Assembly (NCBI GenBank): GCA_020002185.1
Contig: CM034533.1
Location: forward strand, 65,857,979-65,921,978
Direction of reading: 5' to 3'
DNA: 64,000 bases
Source: Paraescarpia echinospica
Lineage: Eukaryota; Annelida; Polychaeta; Sabellida; Siboglinidae
The translations under genes and the position numbers were made by a program. This document shows positions 43,806-54,745 of the stretch, piece by piece (within the stretch, counting starts at the first letter, position 1; each line of letters opens with the position of its first letter). Below the pieces are notes generated by a model. It saw only the letters and a list, made by a program, of their open reading frames with translations. It was not told the origin of the DNA and did not search any database.

Positions 43806-44135
43806 TAAACGCATTATTGCTTACGTCAGCGTGCTCTAGGTACGGCGTTGATCGCTAGGACTAAAATACTCTCTGCACTCACCGCTAGGTGGCATCTCTC
43901 TAGTGTACTGTCAATCATCCAATTAGTATTAAATTACATCGCTCATCAATCACGTTTTTTATAAGTAGGTTTCCCAAACTCATTAGTGTCAACCACAAAG
44001 CCTTTGATCTTTTTTTATGCATAGGATTAGTCTCGCATTTTTGCTGACTCAGCGGTGTGCCCGAAAACGATTAGGGGTCATTAAATTCTTTTTTATAAGT
44101 AGGCTTTTGAGATCGTACAGGTCCTACTATCTACT
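43806..44135 (-). repeat. Polinton right terminal inverted repeat
   Basis: The complement of the left terminal repeat over 330 bases with few substitutions; ends ACTATCTACT at 44,135. Confidence 0.95.
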
Positions 44136-45849
44136 GACATGAAGTTACATTAGTAAAGGAGCAGTGTAGATTAGACGTGAGAAAGTTCTCATTTTCACAA
44201 AGGACTGTGAATGAATAGAACAGATTATCTGATGATTGTGTGGGTGCTAGTAGTGTGAATATGTTTAAAAATAAAATCGACACATACCTCAGAAGGGCTG
44301 GATATATGTAGATAAAAGGGTTGGACTCTAGATAAGCCAAAGGGCTTCCTTGTCCACCTGCCATCTAGAGTTAATTCTCTGGATGGCAATCTTATTAAAT
44401 CTTGTTAATGATAAGTTGCACGTCTTGTAATACGAGTCCGTGCCTAAAAAATCGTACAAACCTCTACCGCAGTGTTTTATCGGGGGAGGGGGATGTTTTG
44501 CATATGCTACACCGCCTGCTTCTAGTACAGAGCCACAGATTTGACGAATTGTGCATTTTTGATAAAACTGGCACACATTTACTTTATGATGCATGGACAC
44601 ATTTAATACTACCTAGTTGTTACGTTTCTTGAACTATTGCTTTCACTAGTGCAAAGCAAAGAAAACAGCCAGGATGAGCCTGGTCAACCCTCACCTTACG
44701 CCACGAATACCTTATACTGATAAATACTCTTGATAGCTTAAAATATGAGAAATACGGAAACGGACCGAAAACTGTTAATTGGACTGCATGTTCAAGTTTA
44801 GCAGGAACATTAAATGAATACCCCGACAGTCTGCTCTTTGTAGAGGAAAATTCGGTGTTCGCTACCAAAATGTTATTTATAACACCTGTATTGCACTCTG
44901 AATGGCTATGGGCTTGTCTGAATCCTGTCAATGGCACGCCTATCTAGGCTGTAACCCCGAAAGTATCTAGCACGTTTAGCTAAAGAGCCAGTGAAATTTA
45001 TTTTCTTGCACCCTATTTGACACCCGCTATGTCGATACCTTGCACCGACCTAATACTTATCAATCACCGTCAAGCTCTTTTGATTCATAAACAAAGACCG
45101 ACTAATACAGTTGTGAAACGCTTGTAGACGCATAAAAAAGATACATCTATTTACTGAGAACAATTGTTAGGACCCATCCTTCCTATGAAGGTATCTCGTA
45201 TAGTACGATCTGTTAGCTGCAAGCGGGTATTTTTTATCCAATCCTGGACAGGTCTAAAACACTCATAGCGGGCATCCTGTGCCGACCATTCACCACAGAC
45301 ACACTGTGGAAAACTACTTGTCTTCGTCCATCATGACATGCAAAGGCGGATGACACGTGACCGCATAATGATGTGTTGCTAAACACGTGCCGCACTAGAA
45401 CTAATATTTACAAATATATATTCAGCTGTTTAGTTAGTACGATAATGACAATCAGTGTTAAAGATTGCACCAATGGGTTTTATTTAACATAATATGTTAG
45501 CTGTTTTCTAACTGTTTCTTATGCAATATATAATTATTCTATTCATCATCAAACCCCAGGTGATGCTGCTATCGAGAGGTGTGGCTAGGTGGAACACACG
45601 ATGCTGTCGCTAACGTGAATTCGAGGTGTAGCCATTTGTGTTGTTCATTCTTAATCAATGATACATTTCGCCATGCACTGACATTGATCTTATGGTTATG
45701 AATATAGCTCAACAAGAACTGACAACAAGAATTCGCATATTGGTGAATATATTGTAGGTATTCATATATGAACCACATGTCGATTCCTCAACCTCAAGAG
45801 GCATTAAAATCGTGTTCGTAAAACAAACGCATATGCAGTGCAACCGTCT
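44136..45849. other. Intergenic; no supported gene
   Basis: Several short frames of ordinary length but no recognisable domain. Nothing structured found. Confidence 0.5.
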
Positions 45850-45854
45850 TTAAT

Positions 45855-46180
45855 TTAAATATGGCCGTCATCTGACGACATTGTACATGGCGGAGATGGA
45901 TTCCTTGACCCTGAAAATGTTGGTTTAGACACGAAGAATATGTTTATGTGTTGCTTTGAAGGTGACATATTTGGGTGGAGAATTCCCATGGCGGCCAACT
46001 TGAATTTCAATATGGCCGTCATCGTTGAATACTGCACACAACAGAAATGGATTTCTTGACAGTTTATATTTTGGGTTAGACACCAAGAACATGTTTTATA
46101 TTGCTTAGAAGCTGAGATATGTGGATAATTGATTTCCGGGCGATTATTTTAAAAATCAAGATGGCGGCTAGGTACCATGT
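45855..46180. repeat. Degenerate direct repeats (ATGGCCGTCAT)
   Basis: Two imperfect copies of about 150 bases share ATATGGCCGTCATC, GATGGATTTCTTGAC-like, TTAGACAC-AAGAA and GCTTTGAAGG/GCTTAGAAGC blocks in order. A third partial copy ends with AAGATGGCGGCTAGG. Probably an old dispersed repeat; no coding content. Confidence 0.6.
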
Positions 46181-48114
46181 CCATAGCGATGGGCCCCTAG
46201 CTTTAAATTAATCCGTATATCATAACCTACACAGGTGCCAATGTTCATGCTTTTGTCACAAAGTCATATCCCTTAGCCTGCTATTCGTACCTGGCTGCCA
46301 CGCAAATGCTCGACTGATTGTTCCAGTTTTTCATATACCGTGTATAACCTATACTGACAGGAACAAGAATGGAAGCACAGTTTGTACTCACAAACACCAG
46401 TAAACAATTATGCTCAAGGCTGGTGCACAGGGTAAGGTGATTGTGGCCGTTTTGTCTTTCTGTGCGCCTTTACAACAACAACAATAAACTATGTTTCTGT
46501 TGTTGTGCCTGTTTTGGGTCATACAGTATGTGAAAGTGTGTTCCGTAAGACTAAATAATTTTAGGAAACAAGACCTTTGTTTGGACTGCTTACTCCTCCC
46601 TCACCGCTGCATAGCTTGGACATTTATAAAATAGAATGCGATATATATATATATATATATATATATATCAAACAGATATTATTTAAGATTCCTTAGTGAG
46701 TGGCGTGTTGTGTTTCTGCGCGACTGTTAGAGCACAATCTCTGCGAGCTCTACATGTCCGCGCACAAGTTGTAGCGTGTTCCCGAAGCCCCAGCGGCCGG
46801 CGGGATCGCCGATAACCGCTATTCAGAACACCGGCTACTGAATCAACCCCATATAATTATTTTCTTACTTTTTTTAGGCGAAAGAATGGCTCAATTTCAC
46901 AAAATACGCGAAAAACTAAGCCTGTCCGGATATTGACGACTCGAGAACGCCCGACTACTGCCGGAGATGGTCGAAAGTACACTCCCTTCAACTACATGTT
47001 ACGAACAGTTTGCGTTGATTTCCACAGGCACCACTGCATGGAGTCTGCTACAATAACTTTTTTTTATAATTTCCGTGGGTTCTTCAATGAACAAGTATGC
47101 CTCCAAAAAGAAAACTTGGTGAGGATGGACAGCAGAAGACACTCTTCAGCTTTCAATTTAACAGCAAGAAAAAAATATTGATCAGTATGTGTGAATTTTG
47201 TGAATGGAAATGTGATTGACAGCTTGTGCAGGCCTGCCAACTGTTTCGGGCTCGCCGTATTTGGTACGCTTAGGCAGCTGTTAATACGGAGTTACAGCTG
47301 GGCTATAAATAATACGGTAGTGACAAAAACTGACAAAATAATCGGACAATATTCATTATAAAGCATCCCGTATCCTGCTAAATACGTAACCTTCCCAAGC
47401 GCGGTGCGAAAAAAACAACCGCGGTCGGCAGTCCTGTTGCCAGTGTCTACACCAGTAAGTTTTCAATATTAACCACTCGGCGGCGCCACTGTTGTATTGT
47501 CAACGGACAGTCAGTTCCTATTCATCTTGATGTATGGGAGGCTTGAGATTTTACGACAACGTTCCACTTATGTTGGTTTATTGAAGATAACAATGGTCAT
47601 ACAACAATGCATTTTACAAACACATATATGCTAAATACAATGAGTGGAATTTTAATGGAATGATAATTTCATACAATATAAACAATGAAATGAAAATGCG
47701 AAATGAAAAAAAACATATAAAAAACTATTTTTGTCTACTGAAGCAACACTTGAAAATGAAATTAAATGATTAGAATGCACCAGTAGCCACCAAATAGCAT
47801 CATTAAAAAAATAATTGCGGACCCTCCTAGTATTGGTGCGCCTACGCTTTGCCGCCGCATTCGTCCACACTGCCCAGATTCCGTAGCTGGCTACTCAATT
47901 GTTAACACCTGCTACCTGCCGCTTCCAGACCCAAGACGACTGGGGCCGCGATTATTGTGGACAGGAGGCGGACGCCCCCTATACTCACCTCCATACTGTT
48001 AGTGAGTAGAACGGTGTCTATGTCATCTACAGCATTCATCCAACGATGGTATTTTTTGTAAAGGACTGCACGTTTATCTCGTTCCCCTCAAATTGTTGTT
48101 TAAAGAGGCTTATA
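46181..48114. other. Intergenic with TA microsatellite
   Basis: A TA dinucleotide run lies at 46,641-46,668. Otherwise AT-rich unique-looking sequence without a supported gene. Confidence 0.5.
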
Positions 48115-50011
48115 CCCAGTCAGCACGCCACCCTCGGTCCGAGGGCGGATCTGAGCGGCTGGGAAGCGGCACCCTTCGGCACACGACAGCCGCCTGCCAG
48201 GCGCTCTCCAGCCGCTGTTGACCCAGGAAAAAAGTCCGTTATTCATTTATCAGCAGTCGGGCCTCCCTAGGATGGAGCACAGGGGTAGTGACATTTTACA
48301 CTATGGTGTATTGCCATTTTTGAACAGAGTCCAGACTGACAGTTAGAGGAAACATCAGAGCTCCGGGAAGAAGGTACGTGTTTAGACATTCTGTTGTAAA
48401 TCTTTGTATATTTCTAGATTATTCAAATACTTTAATTTTGACTTTATAAGCGCACATTTGATTGTGTAGAAACTTGTTATTTATGCGTAAAACATTAAAT
48501 AGAAAGTGGGGCAGAATAACATGATGTCATGATTGTGGCCGCCCTATAGACTATGGATGACGATGATATGATAAAGATGAACGTGTCTCATCAACAACAA
48601 ATGCTGTCCCTGTGCTGCGTGTTCTTGTTTGTTAGTGTGACAGGGTAAATGTGTGATGCACTAGGCGCCTTGTGTTATGTTAGTTTATGGCCCACACAAT
48701 TTCTGCCATTTACGTCGCTTTACTTAAGGGCTATATAAAACAGTTCCAGGTATCTCATCAGAACTTTATTAAAATGTAAATGAGGGGTGCGATTTATGGT
48801 AAATGTGTGTATGTTCATCCTGATAACGGTACTAACAACTATCAATGCAACTCATCGTCAAATAATATATAACAACTTAAAAGTCTTAAGATGTCTACAA
48901 ATTGTATTTCTTACAAGTAGACACATTCCTTTGGTTTGGTGTGAAATATAGTTTTCAAATTTTGCGCAGATTTATTGCATGCATATTTAATCAAATGATA
49001 ATTACATTTCAAAATAAAGTTTTGTAGATGCTATTCAACAAAAATGTTGTGCTGATGAGAAACGGGAATTTATTTTTACTAAAGTAAAGTAAAATTATTT
49101 TATGTGACCTCATTGTGAGACAAAATATGTTTAATATTTTACACATTTTATATATACTATGCATTGTACAATGCGGTACCTTCATTGAAGAAATTAAATA
49201 TGTGTACGTTAAAATTCCAGATGCTGTCAGAAAGAATGAAGTGGCAACATTGCCACTGACGTATACGACATCAGGAGAACATTCGAAAGTACTCCAAGAC
49301 TGCCTCTGACGGGAATGGTGTTAGACAGCAACGGATGACAAATGCAGCTGGATGTAGCAGAAAAGAGTTTATGGACAATAATAATTAAGCAGCCTTTTTA
49401 TACAATATTTGAGTTGTCATGTGCTGCACGAATCAATGGACACTAATTGCAACTTTGCTTTTTTATTTTCTTGTATTAAATTATGTGTTTGTTATGCGCA
49501 TTGGAGTTGTTTGCGTATTTAATTTTAGTTTATAATAATCGGATGGGATACTCGACACCCATTCTCTTTTTGAAGCAGATTACATTTGTGTTCCTAAATA
49601 ATATATTCCTATATTATTTTATTCTTTTGAACTTCCAAATTCCAGTTAATCCCAATAAATTTATGAATGTACATCAAGTAATGTTCATTTAATCATTGGC
49701 GTGGCAATGCATGATGATTACTATTAAAATGATCAAGTTATAAGACCAATACACATAAGTGTATGTGTATAATTTTGTCTTATTACTTGAAAACACACGC
49801 AATACACACATTTAGCAAAATTAGGCACGTTCGAAAGGGATATGAGAGGCTAACCATCGGCAGAGCATCGGCGTCCGACTATGAACCGCCTTCGGCCCGA
49901 AGGCGAGCCGCCGGACAAAATTCCCTCGGCCCGCAGGCGGATGCCGACAGCGGGTCGATGATTTTGCCGCTCTCGGCCAGCTGTCGGCCCGCTGTAGTTG
50001 TGCTATATGGG
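48115..50011. mobile_element. 1.9-kb inverted-terminal element, copy 2
   Basis: The same element as at 2202-4090, in the same orientation and similar throughout with small indels. Ends CCCAGTCAGCACGCC and GTGCTATATGGG form the short inverted repeats. The flanks (TA left, TC right) do not match. It directly abuts the second viral element on its right. Confidence 0.7.
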
Positions 50012-50116
50012 TCTGATGTAGCCGGTATGACTGGCTGGGCGGGGGGTTCATGGTTCCCGCGTATACTGTGCTAATGGAGGGCCTAGCCTTCAACTTGGGA
50101 TCCGGCAGTAAGAACT

Positions 50117-51160
50117 TTATGCCCCGGCGGCGGGAACCGCAAGATCACCCCGACATTTGTTATTACTTATAGCTAAGGTGTCGGTATTAGCTGACGCCAT
50201 GGAGGATAAGGCCTCGGCTATCTTCGCGTCTACATATGCCTTAGTAGCTGCATCTTGGGCCACAGTGCGATCTACTATACCGGTGACTTTTTTGCCGCTC
50301 AAAGCCAGATCGCCGGTCACAGTGTCGCCGGCCTTGTTAACATGAGCGATCGCGGCTACAGTCACTAATTCTATTGCCTGACCCCAGGCGACTGCATCCG
50401 TGTTACTGATGAAAGGTTTAATATTGTTCACATTTAGGTCGCCGGTTGTGGTGTTACCGGTCTTGGCTATCCGCAGATCGTCTTGTGTATCCGCGTATGC
50501 CTTGGGCCGCAGCGGGGTCAGCTGTGTCGGTGAATTTGTTGCCGCTCATAGCTAGGTCGCCTCTTTTAGCAACCCGAGCAGGCCCCACCTCATTTACGTA
50601 CCCCATGTTGGCGGCATCCATTACGTTGTAGGGATAGTATCCTAAGACCAGGTTGCGACGTCTCACGGTCCATATGGGGGTTGCCGTGTATTTATTGGCA
50701 TTGTACATGGTTAGTCCGGTCGACGACCAGTCCAACTGGGCATAACTTTTGTTCCCAGGTCGCCGGATCCGAATACCATATTCCATATTACCTGTCGAGA
50801 TGAACTGGCCCTGAAGGATATCAGGAATATCGGAACCATCCGCCGCGGTCCCGATGCCCAGGGTTCCTCCACCTGATAGGCCAATACCCAGCCGGTTTAC
50901 ACGGGTCGTAGCCGCGACAGACACTTGAACGACCAGAGTACCCGTCTAGGTGTCGCCAGTTTTTGTCACTCTCAGAGTGTCTTGCGTTACCACGTAGTGC
51001 TTGGTGGGTTCGAGGGGTCTAGGGTGTTTTGAACATAATGCGAGTCCAAGTCCAGATGGCTAGTCATCGCTTGGGTACCTGATCGGAGAACCGTATCGCC
51101 GCTTAACTGGAGATCGCCAGCAGCAATCGCCGATGCTGTAATACCGCTGTCTACAATCTA
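50117..51160 (-). pseudogene. Fibre-like repeat protein, broken
   Basis: The C-terminal frame (50,117-50,431) and the upstream frame (50,454-50,924) contain the repeat KAGDTVTGDLALSGKKVTG, then AQDAATKAYVD, and a variant GDLAMSGNKFTDTADPAAAQ. Further upstream LRVTKTGDT precedes a stop. This repeat type (GDL.MSG.K.TG..D...A.DAATK.YVD) is well known in phage tail fibres and in some eukaryotic viral elements, where it forms trimeric shafts. A middle segment (GIRIRRPGNKSYAQLDW) could be a knob or spacer. A frameshift near 50,440 and stops upstream show it is not expressed intact. Inference: an attachment fibre of the second element. Confidence 0.6.
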
Positions 51161-51217
51161 TCTGAGGGTGTCGCGCGCTGCTATCAAATTTACCTGGTGT
51201 GCAGTTGGCCAGTCGGG

Positions 51218-52198
51218 TCACTTTTGTTGCCAGCAGCTCTTGCAGGCGGTCTTCGTCTTCCGTTTGTTGGCTAACTGGAAGGTAATGAAGATGTGGCGCG
51301 GCCTCTCGGTTCCTCCCTTGATCGCTAGCTTCCACCGAATGGTTGTGACGTTGGCTTGTTGGTCAGTGAACTGGTCCACTTGGGTCTGCTGACAGTACGC
51401 AGTCAGGGCTGCCAGCGAGGTCATCCAGCTCTCCAACTTTTTGCGCCATTTTAGGGATGGGGTCACGGTGGGCATCAACAAGCTCAGCTTGTTCGGTGTC
51501 ACCTTACCCGCATCAATACCATTGGCGCGGTATATCGCCTCGTCATCAGTGCCTCAGCGCTGCAGATAGAGGGCATACTTGATGCCGTACAGGACTTTGC
51601 GCACGTCTTTGCAGAAGCTGACGATGTGACTGAGAGGTACTGTTACATCGAAGGAGCCATCTCCAGCTCAACCAAACAGCAGCGGACCCCCATTGTATTT
51701 CGGGTTGTCCCCCGTAACTGCACCACTGGCATTAACGTTGTACGGTTTGAGATTAGCAGCTGTTGAGCTCTCCTTGATCCAGAGTAGGTTAGTGCCAGAG
51801 CAGCACGCATAGTCGTCGCTGTAGGTCACCAGACCAAGGATCGTACTCGCGACGTCGAAGTTATTGTAGATGGCCTCCGCCTCCTGTCCGTTCATGGTGT
51901 ACCTGGTATTGTCGAAGAGCGCCAAGACCCCGTTATTAACGAGGGCAACAGTGTCATTCGGGGCATACGCTGTGTTGTCGGCTTTCAAGAGGCGGCCACA
52001 GACCTGGAGGTATGCCTCGCACGGGAGCGTGTACTGGTCGCTGTTGTTGACATAAATCTCCACGTTCAGCCTAGCGTTCGGGACCTGGGGCTGGTATTCA
52101 ATCCACTCAACATCCTCCACACTCGAGTCCCGCAGCGGCGATTCCTCGAGGTTGAGGATGGGATCATGTATATCAATAAATTTTGCTATTGTGAACAT
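51218..52198 (-). pseudogene. Capsid protein (jelly-roll) relic
   Basis: From ATG at 52,196-52,198 the frame reads MFTIAKFIDIHDPIL, VEWIEYQPQVPN, SDQYTLPCEAYLQVCGRLL, VALVNNGVLALFDNTRYTMN and TILGLVTYSDDYACCSGTN, ending at a stop at 51,668. The protein continues in another frame with VTVPLSHIVSFCKDVRKVLYG, then after a TGA with IYRANGIDAGKVTPNKLS and MPTVTPSLKW, then GGTERPRHIFITFQLANKR. These blocks are, in order, those of a conserved capsid-type protein that accompanies this polymerase lineage in many invertebrate genomes. I infer a major capsid protein. At least three breaks are present and the C-terminal end is not found. Confidence 0.65.
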
Positions 52199-52519
52199 TC
52201 TAACTCCTCGCCGCATGTCTAATATGGGGATAGACGTAGGCCATTGCACAACACAATACTGTTGCGGTTGTGGCGACCGACACGACGCGGTGCGGCGTGC
52301 GGCTAGCTTAGACAGGACTGTGGTGACCGCGCGAACAATGTCCATGAGCCCTGCACCGTTCCATGTTTTGTGGACTGGCCGCCGAGACCCAGCAACCGGA
52401 ACTCTGTATTGCATTCTGCGGTGTATCGTGCGCATGCCGCTGTGAAAAATTAGGCACCATGCTCTAATATGTGAGGCAGTCACGGAGCTGGAGGCTTATA
52501 GTTACCAACTCACCCCGCA

Positions 52520-53000
52520 AATCAATTGGCCGGTTGTCCTGATACGTTAGGATAGAAGCTGATGAGGACGCAGTTTAGGCTTGCCTGGGCCGTCCCGGCA
52601 GCAGCACAGCTCCCGTCCATGGCGTCGCAGTGCACGAGCACCTCGTTGACCCGGCTGATGCGCACTATTATATTAGGGGCCTCGTGGCGGCCTCGGGTGA
52701 GCACACCAGCGGTCTCAGGCCAGTCTAGCACTGTGCGAAGCGTACTTAATCCCATGTCTACCTGGACATCCGGCTCGGTGATCTCGACCACAGCCTTAAG
52801 GGTAGCCAGGTTGGTTGTGATGCTGATAGTTCCATTTCCAGCAAGTTGGCGGTGGAGTTTTGCATCAAAGCTCTCCAGCTATTAGGCGCCTTCAGGCAGC
52901 TGCAGCGTTGTCCAGGTGATCTCACTGCCAGTGCTCATCTCGAAGGAGTTGCTCTCAGCATCAATATTGGGCCAGCTGTACAAGGTGCGGAGACCGATGA
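52520..53000 (-). pseudogene. Minor capsid-type protein relic
   Basis: Pieces read MALIGLRTLYSWPNIDAESN, TTLQLPEGA, ESFDAKLHRQLAGNG, ITTNLATLKAVVEI and VDMGLSTLRTVLDWPE. Further on come HEAPNIIVRISRVNEVLVHCD and a C-terminal FYPNVS. This succession resembles the minor (penton-type) capsid protein paired with the neighbouring capsid gene in related elements. Frame changes or stops occur near 52,880 and near 52,540. The start Met at about 53,000 fits the start of the conserved region. Assignment is by motif memory. Confidence 0.5.
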
Positions 53001-53328
53001 GAGCCATCTCCAGCCTCCTGCCGGTTCCCACCTCGACTGGTTGGGAGAAGAACGTTTCGAAGGAGTTGGAGGCGAGGAGAGAGTGATGGCGAACTCGCGA
53101 TGCGGCCTTGTGTTCACTGCGATGATGGTTAGTAAGCTGACATGGTCTTCCATGATTATTCAAAGCAGGACCTCATATAGCCCGGGGTCGATGTGTCCGC
53201 CGTCGATGAGCCTGTCCAAGATGGCGCTGGCTTCGTTTCGGAGCTCTGGGGAATATTTTCCTCAGCAACAGACGCGGCTAGGGTCTCTGTCCGGTCGGCG
53301 GGGTCATCAGGCAGCGTTATTGGAACAA

Positions 53329-53960
53329 CTACGGTAGTGGGGGCGTGGCCATCGCATGTCGAACCTCCTCCTTGAAGCGCTCAAATTTCTCGTCGATACG
53401 CCTCTTTCCTGTATGCGTGCGGTAGACGTACGGCTCGTCTACTTTCTTCCCGGTATAACCGGCCCGTTCCAGCCATGACGAAACTTCCTTCTTGAAACCC
53501 TCAAATTTCTTGTCGACCCCTATATACGAGAAGTACGGCAGCCTCTCCTCATCCACATTCTTCTCGGTATAACCGGGTTGGCTCACCCATCCCAGCCACG
53601 CAGTGGGGCCTTTTTTGGCGATCTTGATCGCATCCCCATAGGAGAGGGCGAACTCGCGGCGCGGTCTTGTGTATGCGTGCGGTAGACGTACCACAGCCAC
53701 GCCTTGTCCACTTTCTTCACGGTATAACTGGGTTTCTCTTGGCTCATCCATTTCAGCCAAGCGTCTGTGGACCCTTTTTGGCGATCTTGATCTCATCCCC
53801 ATAGGAGAGAATGATTTGGCGGTCGAGCTCAACCTTGTCAGCCGCTGAGTAGGAGGGAAGTTCTTCAGTGGGAAACGCGGTGTTTTTGTTTTCGCGTGTT
53901 GTCATCCTTGTGTACATGATATGCGCCATGACTATGTTCACTCTAAATCGGTGTGTCGAA
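53329..53960 (-). pseudogene. Internally repeated protein, unknown
   Basis: Tandem similar segments encode SYGDAIKIAKKGP, then WLGW.SQPGYTEKNVDE, and YRTHTGKRRIDEKFERFK. The DNA repeat (for example TTGGCGATCTTGATC with CCCATAGGAGAG) occurs at about 53,610 and 53,780; a CTTC.CGGTATAAC motif occurs three times. Frames differ between copies. An upstream frame has PTEELPSYSAADKVELDRQI. I do not recognise the protein. It sits between the capsid and ATPase genes of the second element, so a structural role is possible. Confidence 0.4.
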
Positions 53961-53999
53961 GACGAGGAAGTTTCGAGGAACGTACACAAGATCGAATTC

Positions 54000-54686
54000 A
54001 TGCCGGTACTATCCGGCGTTCGCTCGGTCGAAAAAATCCAACAGATCGGAGCTGTATGGGTCTAGCGTGCCGGCCTGAACGAAGCGCTGAAACTCTGCGT
54101 GTGACATATCGCCCAAGCACAAGCACTGGTAAGCTCGCCGTACAGCGACGCCGTCAATGCCCGAGAACAGAAAGACAAGGTTCGCGTTGTCTCACAGAAC
54201 CTTCGGTACCTGCTTGAGTTTTTGTGTGAGGTACAGAGTGTCTGCGGCCTTGTGTCGGCCGCGGTTGAACAGGAATCGACGCGGACTTCTGCCCCGGATC
54301 AAGCATGCAGTCATCAAATACAATGGTATTAGCCACATCTGATTCTAAGTCTTCTGGTCCGGGCGCGTCCTGTAGGTTATTTATAAAGGAGACGGAGTCC
54401 TCGACGGCTAGGTCAGGACTGTCAGCCAGCAACGCTTCTATTTTATCCCGAATAATATCAACCCCAATTCACGCAACACATCATAGGCTCCCCGGTCTGC
54501 GCTCGGGGTCACAATGTGGAGCTTCTCCCACCGAACCCCACCGGGCTGCAGATGCAGGTTAACAAGCAGGTTGGTCTTGCCACAGCCACTCGGGCAAACC
54601 AGCAGTGCTCGAATACGGTGGGGGAGTAATCTGTGGTGTCGCTCGAGCTTCCCGTTGCTCTTCTTACTGAAATCAATAACCTCCAT
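54000..54686 (-). pseudogene. A32-like packaging ATPase relic
   Basis: The frame from ATG 54,684-54,686 reads MEVIDFSKKSNG, RHHRLLPHRIRALLV, then a Walker A motif CPSGCGKTNLL and LHIVTPSADRGAYDVL. It stops near 54,438. A second frame continues with DLAVEDSVSFINNL and Walker B ANTIVFDDCMLD. A third holds ADTLYLTQKLKQVPKVL and, further on, GDMSHAEFQRFVQAGTLDP. These blocks are the expected order of an A32/FtsK-type DNA packaging ATPase. It is distinct in sequence from the ATPase at 27.7 kb. Two or more frame changes inactivate it. Confidence 0.75.
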
Positions 54687-54745
54687 CTGGTCTTGACCTG
54701 TATTAGAGCCAGAGCTGCCCTTTTAATAGGGGGCGCGAGCGCAGG

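Larger units (their letters stand above)
26710..44135 (+). mobile_element. Polinton/Maverick (adintovirus-like) element
   Basis: A 17,426-base element bounded by 330-base terminal inverted repeats that begin AG and end CT, as Polintons do. It carries the diagnostic set: retrovirus-like integrase, packaging ATPase, adenain-like protease, double jelly-roll major capsid protein, penton-like minor capsid protein and protein-primed DNA polymerase B. Rightward structural genes converge on the leftward polymerase at 34.6 kb. GC content is visibly higher than in the surroundings between 27 and 41 kb. The 6-base flanks (AACGAT left, GACATG right) do not match, so I see no target duplication. ATPase, a small hydrophobic protein, major capsid protein and polymerase are disrupted. 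Confidence 0.95.

Noticed and set aside
26704..44141. Six-base target-site duplication of the Polinton
   Set aside because: The flanking hexamers differ and shifting the boundary by a few bases does not produce a match.
51668..52483. Start of the capsid frame upstream of 52,198
   Set aside because: The upstream 95 codons are Arg/Ser-biased and unlike the family; the ATG at 52,198 precedes the conserved region.
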